NCBI GenBank assembly: GCA_016205975.1
Contig: JACQSK010000007.1
Coordinates: 9,869-73,868 of the forward strand
Source: Candidatus Uhrbacteria bacterium
Lineage (GTDB): Bacteria; Patescibacteria; ABY1; SG8-24; GWF2-40-263
Length of the DNA stretch: 64,000 nucleotides
Direction: 5' to 3'
How positions within the stretch are numbered: the first letter of the stretch is position 1; the number at the start of each line of letters is the position of its first letter. Below the pieces are notes generated by a model that was given only the letters and a program-made list of their open reading frames with translations, was not told where the DNA came from and searched no databases. The translations under genes and the position numbers were made by a program. Positions 1 to 7,667 of the stretch are shown piece by piece.

Positions 1-146
1 GTCCAGTTGCGCGGGATCAGGAACTTGTATCCAAGGCGCAGGTCAATGGCGTGCGGTTGGATTTGGAACTGGTCGAGCGCGGGGGTGAATCGGAGGGCGC
101 TTGTGGTGATGGCGGAGAGGATTTCTGGGCGTGTGAGGATGGACAT
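1..146 (-). CDS. dcd: dCTP deaminase, N-terminal part (runs off window)
   Basis: Only the first 48 codons are inside the window. The N-terminus reads as the start of the dCTP deaminase/dUTPase-like family: an initial helix (LTRPEILSAI) and then the strand IQPHAIDLRLGYKFLIPR, which matches the family pattern I-Q-P-x-x-I-D-L-R-L-G-x-x-F. Members deaminate dCTP to dUTP, and some also hydrolyse dUTP, to supply dUMP for thymidylate synthesis. The ATG is preceded directly by a C-rich leader without a Shine-Dalgarno site. It lies downstream of the rplA terminator on the same strand, so it is probably a separate transcript. The active site lies outside the window. Confidence 0.8.
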   Translation of the reverse strand, partial: MSILTRPEILSAITTSALRFTPALDQFQIQPHAIDLRLGYKFLIPRNW

Positions 147-167
147 AGGGAGGGGGACAGAGGGGGC

Positions 168-192
168 AAAAGAAAAGAGCGCGGAGCGCTCT
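168..192 (-). terminator. Intrinsic terminator after rplA
   Basis: On the minus strand a 7-bp stem (AGAGCGC/GCGCTCT, 3-nt loop) is followed by TTTTCTTTT. It starts 6 nt after the rplA stop and separates rplA from dcd. Confidence 0.8.
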
Positions 193-197
193 TGACT

Positions 198-908
198 TTA
201 GGAGTTTGCATCCATTTTTATGCCGGGACCGATCGTTGAGGAGAGGCTCGCATTTTTGATGTAGATGCCCTTGGAGGCCGAGGGTTTCATTTTTTTGATC
301 TGATCCAGGAGCGCACGCAGGTTCACCTCGAGGTTCGCCTCGGAGAATGAACGGCGGCCGAAGACCTGGTGGATGTTGCCGGTGTTGTCGTTTTTGAAAC
401 TTTCCTTTCCGGCCTTTTGTTCCTGGATCATTTTCACGACGTTGGGACTCACGGTGTCGGTCTTGGGGTTTGGCATGAGGCCGCGGGGTCCGAGCAGGCG
501 CGCGAGTTTGGCGAGCTTGGGCATCATGACCGGCGTGGCCACGGCTACGTCGAAGTTGATGACTTGGCTCTGCGCGATCTGTGAGATCAGCTCGTCTCCT
601 CCCACGATGTCCGCGCCGGCCGCCTTGGCCTCAGCTTCCTTGTCACCCTCCACGAACGCGGCGACTTTTTTGATCTTGCCTGTGCCGTGTGGCAGGGCGA
701 TGGTGCCGCGCACTTGCTGGTCCGATTTGCCCGCGTCGATGCCCAGGCGCACATGCAGCTCGATGGCTTCATCGTACTTGGCGGTTGCAGTTTTCTTTGC
801 AAGCGCGAGCGCTTCGGAGATCGTGTATATTTTGTTTTTGTCGACGAGCGCCTTGGCTTGAACGAATCGTTTGCCTGGCTTGGCCTCCTTGTGTTTTCCG
901 GTTGACAT
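198..908 (-). CDS. rplA: Large ribosomal subunit protein uL1
   Basis: 236 aa, close to the usual L1 length. L1 binds 23S rRNA at the L1 stalk and helps release E-site tRNA; in many bacteria it also represses its own operon. Visible signatures are the N-terminal segment ending ALVDKNKIY, the central LGPRGLMPNPKTDTV motif (the L1 signature), and the C-terminal KGIYIKNASLSSTIGPG strand. I start at the ATG giving MSTGKHKEAK, which matches family N-termini; an in-frame ATG 69 nt further upstream would add an unrelated tail. It is the last gene of secE-nusG-rplK-rplA. Unusually, rplJ-rplL do not follow but lie about 49 kb away. Confidence 0.95.
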   Translation of the reverse strand: MSTGKHKEAKPGKRFVQAKALVDKNKIYTISEALALAKKTATAKYDEAIELHVRLGIDAGKSDQQVRGTIALPHGTGKIKKVAAFVEGDKEAEAKAAGADIVGGDELISQIAQSQVINFDVAVATPVMMPKLAKLARLLGPRGLMPNPKTDTVSPNVVKMIQEQKAGKESFKNDNTGNIHQVFGRRSFSEANLEVNLRALLDQIKKMKPSASKGIYIKNASLSSTIGPGIKMDANS

Positions 909-997
909 AGAGATGGTGGTTTTAGCGCCCTGAGCTTGTGGTTCGATGGAACTTACCACGGTGAGCATGTCGAACACGTCGAAGGGCTCCCACGGTT

Positions 998-1420
998 TTA
1001 TTTAACGTCGACTCCCATTTGTCGGCATGTCCCAGCGATAATCTTCATCGCCGCATCGACGTCCTGGGTGTTTAAGTCTGGAAGTTTTTTGATGGCGATC
1101 TCGCGCAGTTGATCCTTCGTAATCGAACCGACCTTGGTCGTGAGGGGATTGCCGGAGCCTTTTTCGATCTTCGCGGCTTTCTTAATCATGTCGGAAGCCG
1201 GCGCGGTCTTCGTGATGAAATCGAAGGTGCGATCCTTATAGACGTTGATGATAACCGGAACGATTTCTCCGCGGCGGTCCTGCGTGGCCGCGTTAAACTT
1301 TGCGACGAAATCTCCAATCGGCAGTCCGTGCTGACCAAGGGCTGGACCGACGGGAGGAGCTGGCGTTGCGGCTCCTCCTGGAATCTGAAGCTTCACCTGA
1401 GTAACGAGTTCTTTTGCCAT
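998..1420 (-). CDS. rplK: Large ribosomal subunit protein uL11
   Basis: 140 aa, full length. L11 forms the GTPase-associated centre with L10 and 23S rRNA. The N-terminal domain shows the proline-rich PGGAATPAPPVGPALGQHG motif, and the C-terminal RNA-binding domain shows KVGSITKDQLREIA and the end GTCRQMGV. It sits 64 nt downstream of nusG and 90 nt before the chosen rplA start. No Shine-Dalgarno site is visible; the start context is T-ATG as in most core genes here. Confidence 0.97.
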   Translation of the reverse strand: MAKELVTQVKLQIPGGAATPAPPVGPALGQHGLPIGDFVAKFNAATQDRRGEIVPVIINVYKDRTFDFITKTAPASDMIKKAAKIEKGSGNPLTTKVGSITKDQLREIAIKKLPDLNTQDVDAAMKIIAGTCRQMGVDVK

Positions 1421-1484
1421 AGCGATTTTTTACTGGATTCCCAATAAGGGCGACCAGGCTATGAATTAGTGGCGAGAATGTACC

Positions 1485-2030
1485 TTAGGCTTTCTTAATT
1501 TGCAAGAAGTCGAGCTCAACCGGGGTTTCACGGCCGAACAGGTTCACGAGCACCTTGACCTTTCCGCGTTCCTCGTCGATCTCCGAGACCTTGCCCTCCT
1601 GGTTCTTGAACGGGCCGTCGGTGATGATGATGGACGAACCTTTCTCGATATCAAACGTGTACTCAGGCTCGTTCACGCCCATGCGCTTCTGAAGCGCTTC
1701 CATTTCTTTTTCCGCGATCGGCGTAGGCGTCGTGCCCGTGCCGATGAAGCCGGTGACGTTGGGCGTGTTGCGCACCACGTACCATGAGTCGTCCGTCACG
1801 ATCATCTCGACCAAGACGTAGCCGGGGAAGATTTTTTCCTCGATCGTCTTGCGCTTGCCGTTTTTGATTTTGATTTTTTTCTCCTTGGGCACGAGGACAT
1901 GAAAAATCTTTTCCTCCATGTCCATCGTCTCGATGCGCTGGTTCAGGTTCTCCTCGACGTTTTCCTCGTAACCGGAGTAGGTGTGAATCGCGTACCAGCG
2001 GCGACCCAGGTTGGCTATTTGCTTTGGCAT
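1485..2030 (-). CDS. nusG: Transcription termination/antitermination protein NusG
   Basis: 181 aa, typical two-domain NusG. The NGN domain (about residues 9-115) starts RRWYAIHTYSGYE and contains FPGYVLVEM and VRNTPNVTGFIG, the face that binds RNA polymerase. The C-terminal KOW domain follows at about 130-180 (GPFKNQEGKVSEID, then VLVNLFGRETPVELDF). NusG couples RNA polymerase to ribosomes through S10 or to Rho. It begins 1 nt after the secE stop, so the two are co-transcribed. Confidence 0.97.
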   Translation of the reverse strand: MPKQIANLGRRWYAIHTYSGYEENVEENLNQRIETMDMEEKIFHVLVPKEKKIKIKNGKRKTIEEKIFPGYVLVEMIVTDDSWYVVRNTPNVTGFIGTGTTPTPIAEKEMEALQKRMGVNEPEYTFDIEKGSSIIITDGPFKNQEGKVSEIDEERGKVKVLVNLFGRETPVELDFLQIKKA

Positions 2031-2031
2031 A

Positions 2032-2256
2032 TTAGCTGGTGATCACGATGAGCCAGGCCAGCCCCTTGTTGAGAAGCCAGTCGAGCCCGCCGAAGAACGC
2101 GGCGAGAATAACGCACAGGACGATGACCAGGACCGAGTACTTGGTGGTCTCCTGGCGGCTGGGCCAGGCGACCTTGCGCAGCTCCTCGCGCGCCTCCTTC
2201 ACGTAGCGCAGGAGCCAGACGAGAGGGTTGGCTCTCTTTTGGGCTTGGGTGTTCAT
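2032..2256 (-). CDS. secE: Preprotein translocase subunit SecE
   Basis: 74 aa single-span SecE. It has an amphipathic helix with the signature EAREELRKVAWPSRQET, followed by one transmembrane helix (about residues 41-65). SecE clamps SecY in the inner membrane. It is the first gene of the secE-nusG-rplK-rplA transcript; the promoter and a hairpin leader lie just upstream. There is no Shine-Dalgarno site. Confidence 0.95.
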   Translation of the reverse strand: MNTQAQKRANPLVWLLRYVKEAREELRKVAWPSRQETTKYSVLVIVLCVILAAFFGGLDWLLNKGLAWLIVITS

Positions 2257-2270
2257 AAAATCGGTATCTT

Positions 2271-2289
2271 AAAAGGCCCGTCGCGGGCC
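2271..2289 (-). terminator. Possible leader attenuator before secE
   Basis: Between the secE promoter and the secE start, the minus strand reads GGCCCG-CGA-CGGGCC followed by TTTT. The 6-bp stem and T-run look like a weak intrinsic terminator within the leader. This could attenuate the whole secE-nusG-rplK-rplA transcript. No competing antiterminator fold was worked out. Confidence 0.45.
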
Positions 2290-2299
2290 ATTGATCGGC

Positions 2300-2328
2300 A
2301 TCATAGCTGAGAGCCTTGGGTTTGGCAA
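2300..2328 (-). promoter_or_regulatory. Promoter of secE-nusG-rplK-rplA
   Basis: On the minus strand TTGCCA (2323-2328) is separated by 17 nt from TATGAT (2300-2305). The spacing is canonical for the housekeeping sigma factor, giving a leader of roughly 35 nt before secE. Confidence 0.7.
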
Positions 2329-2356
2329 GAGGACTGGGGACAGAAGGTTCTCTGGG

Positions 2357-2389
2357 AAAAGAAAAATCCCGCTGGGAGGTGAGCGGGAT
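2357..2389 (-). terminator. Terminator of the IS110-like gene
   Basis: On the minus strand ATCCCGCT-(8 nt)-AGCGGGAT is followed by TTTTTCTTTT, just after the stop at 2397. Confidence 0.85.
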
Positions 2390-2396
2390 CGTTGGT

Positions 2397-3904
2397 CTAG
2401 GCCATGCGCCTGCGGGCGGCCTCGAGCTTCTGGCGGCGAGCGAGCTCGCTCCACTGGTCGGCGAGCCACTCGACGAACTTCGTCACCGTGCGCCACAGGG
2501 CCATCTTGTGGATGTGTCCGTCGGTGTAGCGCTTCTTGCCTTCCACCTCGATCACCTCGGGGTGGGCGACGTGGAGCTTCGCCTTGTACTCGAGCAGGAG
2601 GCGGCCCCAGTGTGTGCGGTCGCTCTGCCGGTTGAACTGGTCCGCGAGCAGATACAGCGCCTGCCTCGCGTCCGGGTGCCAGTTGGCGGGCTGGCCTGCA
2701 CGGCGGCGGGGGAACTCCCATCCTCCATGACGGCTACGCCACAGAACATCTTGAGCTTGGCCTGGGTGGCCTTGCGCGCGCGGTGCCGGAGCTTGGAGCG
2801 CTCCTCATGGCACGCGACGGCACGCTCGAGCAGGGCGGCCTGCTCCGGTCGCCTGTTCTTCGCGCACCAGGAGGCGACGCGTTGCAGGGTCTGGAACTCG
2901 CTGTTCCCCAGCTGGACGAAGCGCTTGAGTTCCTGGAACCTCGCCTCGCGCTCCAGCCGGGTGGACTCCTCGTAGAGGCTGTCCATCCGCGCCTGGTTGG
3001 GTTCGACCATGAACCGCTCGATCCCGCCGATCGCGGAGATGAGCCTTCCCGCGAGCGCGGGGCCGATGCCCGAGACATCCTCCAAGATGTGCTGCCACAC
3101 CTGGGTGTTCTTCACGGCGCGGTCGAGCTCCTTGAACCGCGCGGCCTCCTCTTCCTGGAGCGCCAGGTAGATGCGGTCGTTGGCCTTGAACTCGTTGAAC
3201 GCGCGTTCGATGTCGAGCTCGGCGAAGTCCTGCTCGGCGCACAGCACCTGGCCCACGAGGGCTCGGTGCAGGCGCTGTTCGCAGGCGATACGACCCTTCA
3301 TGGCGTCGATGCGCAGAGCCTGGCACTCGCGCACCCAGATGATGCGCCGTGTGTTCACCGTCACCTCGTGGAAGAGGCTGGGCTTGTCGCGCGCGAGCTG
3401 CGCCAACAGCTTGGCGTCCTCGTCCTTCTCGCCGTGGCGTTCCCGCTTGAGCTCGAAGGGCGGAAGGCGCAGGACCTTGGCACTCACGCGCTCACCCTGC
3501 TTGGACAGGGCGAAGGCGAGCCGGTCTCCCGAGCCGCCGAGCGACATCCCGACGACGTCACCGCGCTGGAGGCCGTCGAAGGTGATGGGAACCTTGGTGG
3601 CGACCTGGGTCTTGCCGTCCTGCTCGCGCAGGTGCACCTGGTTGAGCTTCTCGACGTCCTCGGTCTTCTTCACCGTACGCCACTTCACGTGACGTGGGTT
3701 GAAGTCTGCGAGGCTGTCTTCGGGCGCGATGTCACGCCAGGCGATGGGGAAGCGACCGCGCACCCAGTCGAGCTCGGCGTTGTCGTCCTCCAGCTCGTAG
3801 GTGTCCTCACGCCCGCCGTCGATGACGGTCATCTGGGTGGGACGCGCTTCTCCTTCCTTGGTCTTCTTGACCCGGTGTCGGACACCGATGAACCTCTTGT
3901 TCAC
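2397..3904 (-). CDS. IS110-like transposase-derived protein, frameshifted, catalytic residues apparently lost
   Basis: The frame opens at GTG 3904 behind a Shine-Dalgarno-like GGGAGAA, with its own promoter and terminator. Read in frame 0 it shifts at a run of five G (2708-2712); one extra base there restores a frame to the TAG at 2397, giving about 502 aa. By eye the order follows IS110 transposases: a RuvC-like first strand (VVGMSLGG, residues 117-124), a KDEDAKLLA helix (160-168), a long helical stretch, a helix-hairpin-helix DVSGIGPALAG (276-286), and a C-terminal helical domain (WHPDARQALYLLA to HIHKMALWRTVTKF). The aspartate expected in the first strand and the serine of the C-terminal domain are not at the expected places, so it is probably inactive or domesticated. 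Roughly 90 residues of helix are inserted after the HhH. Function unknown; the family call is inference. Confidence 0.6.
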
Positions 3905-3959
3905 TTCTCCCTCTGGTGAATGTCACCCAACGGGGAAACCCTGTTTCGGGCAACGCGCC

Positions 3960-3987
3960 ACCCTAGCAGTTTGGTCGACTATGTCAA
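3960..3987 (-). promoter_or_regulatory. Promoter of the IS110-like gene
   Basis: Minus-strand TTGACA (3982-3987), a 16-nt spacer and TAGGGT (3960-3965) preceded by TGC, which makes an extended -10. The leader then carries a GGTGA/TCACC hairpin before the Shine-Dalgarno site. Confidence 0.7.
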
Positions 3988-4049
3988 TGGGCAAAGTAAA
4001 ACCCCCGTTACTCTCGCAAGCTTCGGGAGCAGGAGCCATGCAACTGCTC

Positions 4050-4440
4050 CGACGTCGTTGACATCGTCATGTGCGCACAGCGGGAATCGGGCAGCCACAC
4101 GGTCGTCTCTCGACAGCGTATTGTTCGCCCGATGGGGGAGAGTGACATTCGTCCATTCGTCTTTCGACAAGGCCGACAGAGTCACTCGGGGAGTCGTGCA
4201 CGCTGGTCCTGGTCTCTCGACAGTATCAATATCGCACGACGATGGCTCGACATTCATCTGATCGTCTTTCGACGGGTGGCGAGTCGTCGAGCTGAGAATC
4301 GGGCACTCCATAGTCCGTCTTTCGACAGCCGACCATGCGCCCGATGGGGAGGGTGACACGCGAGCAATCATCTTTCGACAATCTCCCATTCGTCACTCGG
4401 GGAGCCGAGCAGACCCTCGGTCGTCTCTCAACACGACCTC
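4050..4440. repeat. Degenerate tandem array, ~53-bp unit, ~211-bp higher-order period
   Basis: A short motif, consensus TCGTCTYTCGACA, recurs at about 4052, 4103, 4157, 4210, 4261, 4314, 4368 and 4421, so the spacing is 51-54 bp each time. Sequence between the motifs matches better four units apart: CGCCCGATGGGG at 4127 and 4340, GTCACTCGGGGAG at 4182 and 4393, and GAATCGGGCA at 4084 and 4296. Each motif has a small dyad (GTC-TYTC-GAC). The array lies between the gyrB terminator and the promoter of the IS110-like gene. No reading frame is convincing through it. Function unknown. Confidence 0.75.
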
Positions 4441-4465
4441 CTGTGCTCGGCGAATCTTTACTACC

Positions 4466-4494
4466 CCAAATCAAAGACGGGGTCAAGCCCCGCC
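4466..4494 (-). terminator. Terminator of gyrB
   Basis: Minus strand GGCGGGG-CTTGA-CCCCGTC (one G-T pair) followed by TTTGATTT, about 50 nt after the gyrB stop. Confidence 0.7.
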
Positions 4495-4543
4495 TTGTGT
4501 GAACTACGCGGGGGCAAGCCCTCGCGGTTTACGCTTCGCTTGC

Positions 4544-6568
4544 CTAAACATCCAAGTTCTTCACTGTCTTGGCATGTGTCTGGATGAACCGTTTACGTGG
4601 GGCGACGTCGGCGCCCATGAGGACATCGAACACGTCGTCGGCGCGCTCAGCGTCTTCGATCGTGACCTGTTTCATCACGCGCGTTGTTGGATCCATCGTG
4701 GTGGTCCACAGCTGGTCTGGATTCATTTCTCCCAAACCTTTGTAGCGCTGGATGTTCACCTTGACGCCCGAGACCTCCATTTCCTCGGTCTCACTGGCGC
4801 CCTCCGTTGTCTCGGGCACTTCCTCCTTGAGTTCTTTTTTATTTTTGCCCGCGTCCTTCAGGAGTTCCTCCACGACGGTCAGTTTTTCCTCGTCCGAATA
4901 CGCATAGCGGAAATTCTTTCCGACGTTCACGCGGAAGAGCGGTGGCTGGGCAATGTAGATATGGCCTTGGTGGATCAGCTCGGGGAAGTAGCGGAAGAAC
5001 AGCGTGAGCAGAAGCGTGCGGATGTGCGCGCCGTCCACGTCCGCGTCCGTCATGATGACGATTTTGTGGTAACGCAACGTCGTCAGGTCGAAGCCCTCGC
5101 CGATGTTGGTCCCCAGCGCGATCACGAGCGACTTAATCTCGTTATTGGAGAGCATCTTATCCAGACGCGCGCGCTCCACGTTTAAGATCTTGCCTTTCAG
5201 CGGGAGGATCGCCTGATGTTCCCGGTCGCGGCCTTGTTTGGCGCTGCCGCCAGCTGACTCGCCCTCGACGATGAAGATCTCCGAGTCGCCAGGATTTTTA
5301 CTTGAGCAGTCGGCGAGCTTGCCAGGCAGAGTCAAGCCTTCCATGGCGCCTTTGCGCAGCACGGTGTCGCGAGCGGCTCGAGCGGCGCTTCGGGCTTGCG
5401 CGGCCAGCAAGCACTTGCCGATGATGGCCTCGGCGTCGGCCGGGTGTTCTTCCAAATAGATTTTGAACGCCTCGCCGAACACGGACTCCACGGCCGTGCG
5501 TGCCTCGGGGTTGCCGAGCTTGGCCTTGGTCTGTCCCTCAAACTGTGGTTCCTTGATCTTCACGCTGATGACGGCCGTGAGTCCCTCGCGCACGTCGTCG
5601 CCGGTCAGGTTCTGATCTTTTTCCTTCAAGAGTCCCTTGCCGCGCGCGTAGTTGTTGAGCTCGCGCGTCACGGCCGTGCGGAAACCGGAGAGATGCGTGC
5701 CGCCTTCGGGGTTGGTGATGTTGTTGGCAAAGCAGTGGACCGACTCGTAATACTCGCCCGTGTACTGGAGCCCCACCTCGACCTCGACGTCCGTGGCCTC
5801 GTCGAGCTTGTGCACGTAGAAAACGTTTTTGTGCTTGGCTTCCTTGCCGTGGTTGATGTGGCGCACATAGCTCGCCACGCCGCCTTCAAAATAAAAAGCG
5901 TACACGCTAGGGAGGGCTTCGTCGCGCGCGTCCTGGACGATCAGTTTGATTCCCTTGGTGAGGTAGGCCTGCTGGCGCAAGTGGTCGAGGATCGTCTTGA
6001 GGCTGAACTCGGTTGTCTCAAAAATGGTTTCGTCCGGATGAAACGTGATGATCGTGCCGGTGCCCGTGGCTTTCCCAACGGGTTTGACGCGGCCCTTGGG
6101 GATGCCGCGCGCATATTCTTGCATCCACAGTTTCCCCTCGCGCTTCACTTCGGCCTTGAGATACGTGGAGAGTGCGTTCACCACCGATACGCCCACGCCG
6201 TGCAAGCCACCGGAGACTTTGTAGCCGCCGTCGCCGAACTTTCCTCCGGCATGCAACTTGGTGAGCACGAGCTCGAGCGCCGAGACTTTGTGCTGGGGAT
6301 GGATGTCCACCGGGATGCCGCGGCCGTGGTCTTCCACGCTCACGAGGTTGCCAGGCAACAGGCGCAGCGTGATTTCTTTCCCGTGTCCGGCCATAGCCTC
6401 GTCAAACGAGTTGTCCATGACCTCCCAGATGAGGTGATGGAGTCCCTGCGGGCCGGTGGTGCCGATGTACATGCCCGGCCGCCGGCGCACGGGGTCCAGT
6501 CCTTCCAGGACCGTGATCTGTTTGGCGCCGTAGGCACTCTCGGCCTTCTTTGTTTTTTTGGATGCCAT
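4544..6568 (-). CDS. gyrB: DNA gyrase subunit B
   Basis: 674 aa type IIA topoisomerase ATPase subunit. GHKL ATPase motifs are visible: E49 in WEVMDNSFDEA with N53 for Mg-ATP, DHGRGIP, and GLHGVGVSVVNALS. The transducer domain follows, then the TOPRIM domain with EGESAGGSAKQGRD and the metal-binding MTDADVDGAHI, and the C-terminal IQRYKGLGEMNPDQLW. There is no large insertion, so it is the short Gram-positive-like form. I start at the ATG giving MASKKTKK; longer in-frame extensions have no homology pattern. A perfect 16-bp palindrome lies 71 nt upstream (6639-6654). ParE cannot be fully excluded, but the YKGLGEMN ending and single copy favour GyrB. Confidence 0.93.
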   Translation of the reverse strand: MASKKTKKAESAYGAKQITVLEGLDPVRRRPGMYIGTTGPQGLHHLIWEVMDNSFDEAMAGHGKEITLRLLPGNLVSVEDHGRGIPVDIHPQHKVSALELVLTKLHAGGKFGDGGYKVSGGLHGVGVSVVNALSTYLKAEVKREGKLWMQEYARGIPKGRVKPVGKATGTGTIITFHPDETIFETTEFSLKTILDHLRQQAYLTKGIKLIVQDARDEALPSVYAFYFEGGVASYVRHINHGKEAKHKNVFYVHKLDEATDVEVEVGLQYTGEYYESVHCFANNITNPEGGTHLSGFRTAVTRELNNYARGKGLLKEKDQNLTGDDVREGLTAVISVKIKEPQFEGQTKAKLGNPEARTAVESVFGEAFKIYLEEHPADAEAIIGKCLLAAQARSAARAARDTVLRKGAMEGLTLPGKLADCSSKNPGDSEIFIVEGESAGGSAKQGRDREHQAILPLKGKILNVERARLDKMLSNNEIKSLVIALGTNIGEGFDLTTLRYHKIVIMTDADVDGAHIRTLLLTLFFRYFPELIHQGHIYIAQPPLFRVNVGKNFRYAYSDEEKLTVVEELLKDAGKNKKELKEEVPETTEGASETEEMEVSGVKVNIQRYKGLGEMNPDQLWTTTMDPTTRVMKQVTIEDAERADDVFDVLMGADVAPRKRFIQTHAKTVKNLDV

Positions 6569-6638
6569 ATCGAAGACCAGTGTACCTGAGAGGCAGGATT
6601 TCTGGAAGACTCGCCAAGGGACAGGGAGGGTGACAAAA

Positions 6639-6654
6639 TTTCGTATATACGAAA
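6639..6654. repeat. Palindrome TTTCGTA-NN-TACGAAA, copy 1
   Basis: Perfect 16-bp palindrome (TTTCGTATATACGAAA) in the divergent gap between gyrB and the gene at 6744. It is extended by ACAAAA on one side and AAAA on the other. A near-identical element is at 11123-11138 in the opposite orientation. It could be an operator for a dimeric regulator or part of a small mobile or structural repeat. Confidence 0.6.
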
Positions 6655-6729
6655 AAAAGTGACCACGGCTCTCCGGCCATTCGTGTGCTGGATGTGGGGC
6701 GGACGCAGCGCGGGTGGCGCATCGTGTGG

Positions 6730-6735
6730 TATACT
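6730..6735 (+). promoter_or_regulatory. Extended -10 of leaderless gene 6744
   Basis: TGG-TATACT ends 8 nt before the ATG at 6744, so transcription should begin at or within 1-2 nt of the start codon. No Shine-Dalgarno site could fit. Confidence 0.65.
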
Positions 6736-6743
6736 TTTTTATT

Positions 6744-7667
6744 ATGGAGAATGGAGGTCTGCTTTTGGAAGAAGAAAAGAAGGCCCGCCGATTGTATCGG
6801 TTGAGTTTGTGGTGGGTGGAGCATCGCGCTGTGCTGCGGCGCATCGGCTACGGGGCGTTCATGGCTGTGGACGCGCTCGTCCTTGCGTTCGCTCTTTTTC
6901 ATCTGTTGGACGCGTTTGCGTTTAGTTACGATCGCGAGCAGCGCGCGATTTTCGCGATGGTCACGCAGGGGCAGTCAGATTTGCGCGCGTACACGGAGGC
7001 GAACAAGGCGAGCGACCTTGAGAGCACGCCCGCGCGGATCATTTCCATCGGGAGCGATCGCTATGACCTGTACGCGACGCTCGTGAATCCCAACGACGAC
7101 TGGTGGGCTGAGTTCACCTACGCGTTCACCACGGACGCAGGAGCCACGGAAACGGCCACGGGGTTCATCTTGCCCGGGGAAGAAAAACCGATCGTGGAGT
7201 TTGCCTATGCGTCCAGCGTCCCCATGAGCGCCGCCGAGCTTGTCGTCGATGGCATCACCTGGCATCGTGTGGATCATCAGATGATCGACGACTGGGGAGT
7301 GTTTGCGCAAGAGCACCTGAATCTCGTCATCGAAGACGCGCAGTTCACCAAGCAGACCGACGGCAACGGCGAGGCGTACGGGCGCTCGAGTTTCACCGTC
7401 ATGAACAAGACCGCGTTCAGTTATTACGAGCCGACATTCTATGTGCTCTTGAAACGCGGTTCCTCTGTGGTGGGCGTCAACCGCGCCACGCTCTCCGAGC
7501 TTGAGAGCGGCGAGCAAGCCTCGGTCGCGCTCAACTGGTTTGGCACGCTGCCCTCGGTGAGCGAGGTTGCCGTGGTGCCGGAAATCAACCTGTTCGATCT
7601 GTCTGTTTACAAACCGTTAGAGGGGGAGAACACGCGTGACACTCGTACGCGCGTCTTTCGCCGATGA
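6744..7667 (+). CDS. Conserved CPR-type membrane-anchored protein, unknown function
   Basis: 307 aa. I do not recognise a named family. A charged N-terminus (EEEKKARRLYRLSLWW) precedes one transmembrane helix (about residues 38-60) and then a roughly 245-residue domain predicted to be outside the membrane, rich in beta-type sequence with few cysteines. The layout resembles anchored envelope proteins found next to cell-shape genes in CPR genomes. Its end overlaps the rodA start by 4 nt (ATGA), so the two are translationally coupled and it may work in cell wall elongation. The ATG lies 8 nt after a -10 box, indicating a leaderless transcript. Confidence 0.75.
   Translation: MENGGLLLEEEKKARRLYRLSLWWVEHRAVLRRIGYGAFMAVDALVLAFALFHLLDAFAFSYDREQRAIFAMVTQGQSDLRAYTEANKASDLESTPARIISIGSDRYDLYATLVNPNDDWWAEFTYAFTTDAGATETATGFILPGEEKPIVEFAYASSVPMSAAELVVDGITWHRVDHQMIDDWGVFAQEHLNLVIEDAQFTKQTDGNGEAYGRSSFTVMNKTAFSYYEPTFYVLLKRGSSVVGVNRATLSELESGEQASVALNWFGTLPSVSEVAVVPEINLFDLSVYKPLEGENTRDTRTRVFRR

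Noticed and set aside
4050..4440. CRISPR array
   Set aside because: The recurring motif is only about 13 nt and degenerate, the intervening sequences are themselves related every fourth unit, and no cas genes are near.
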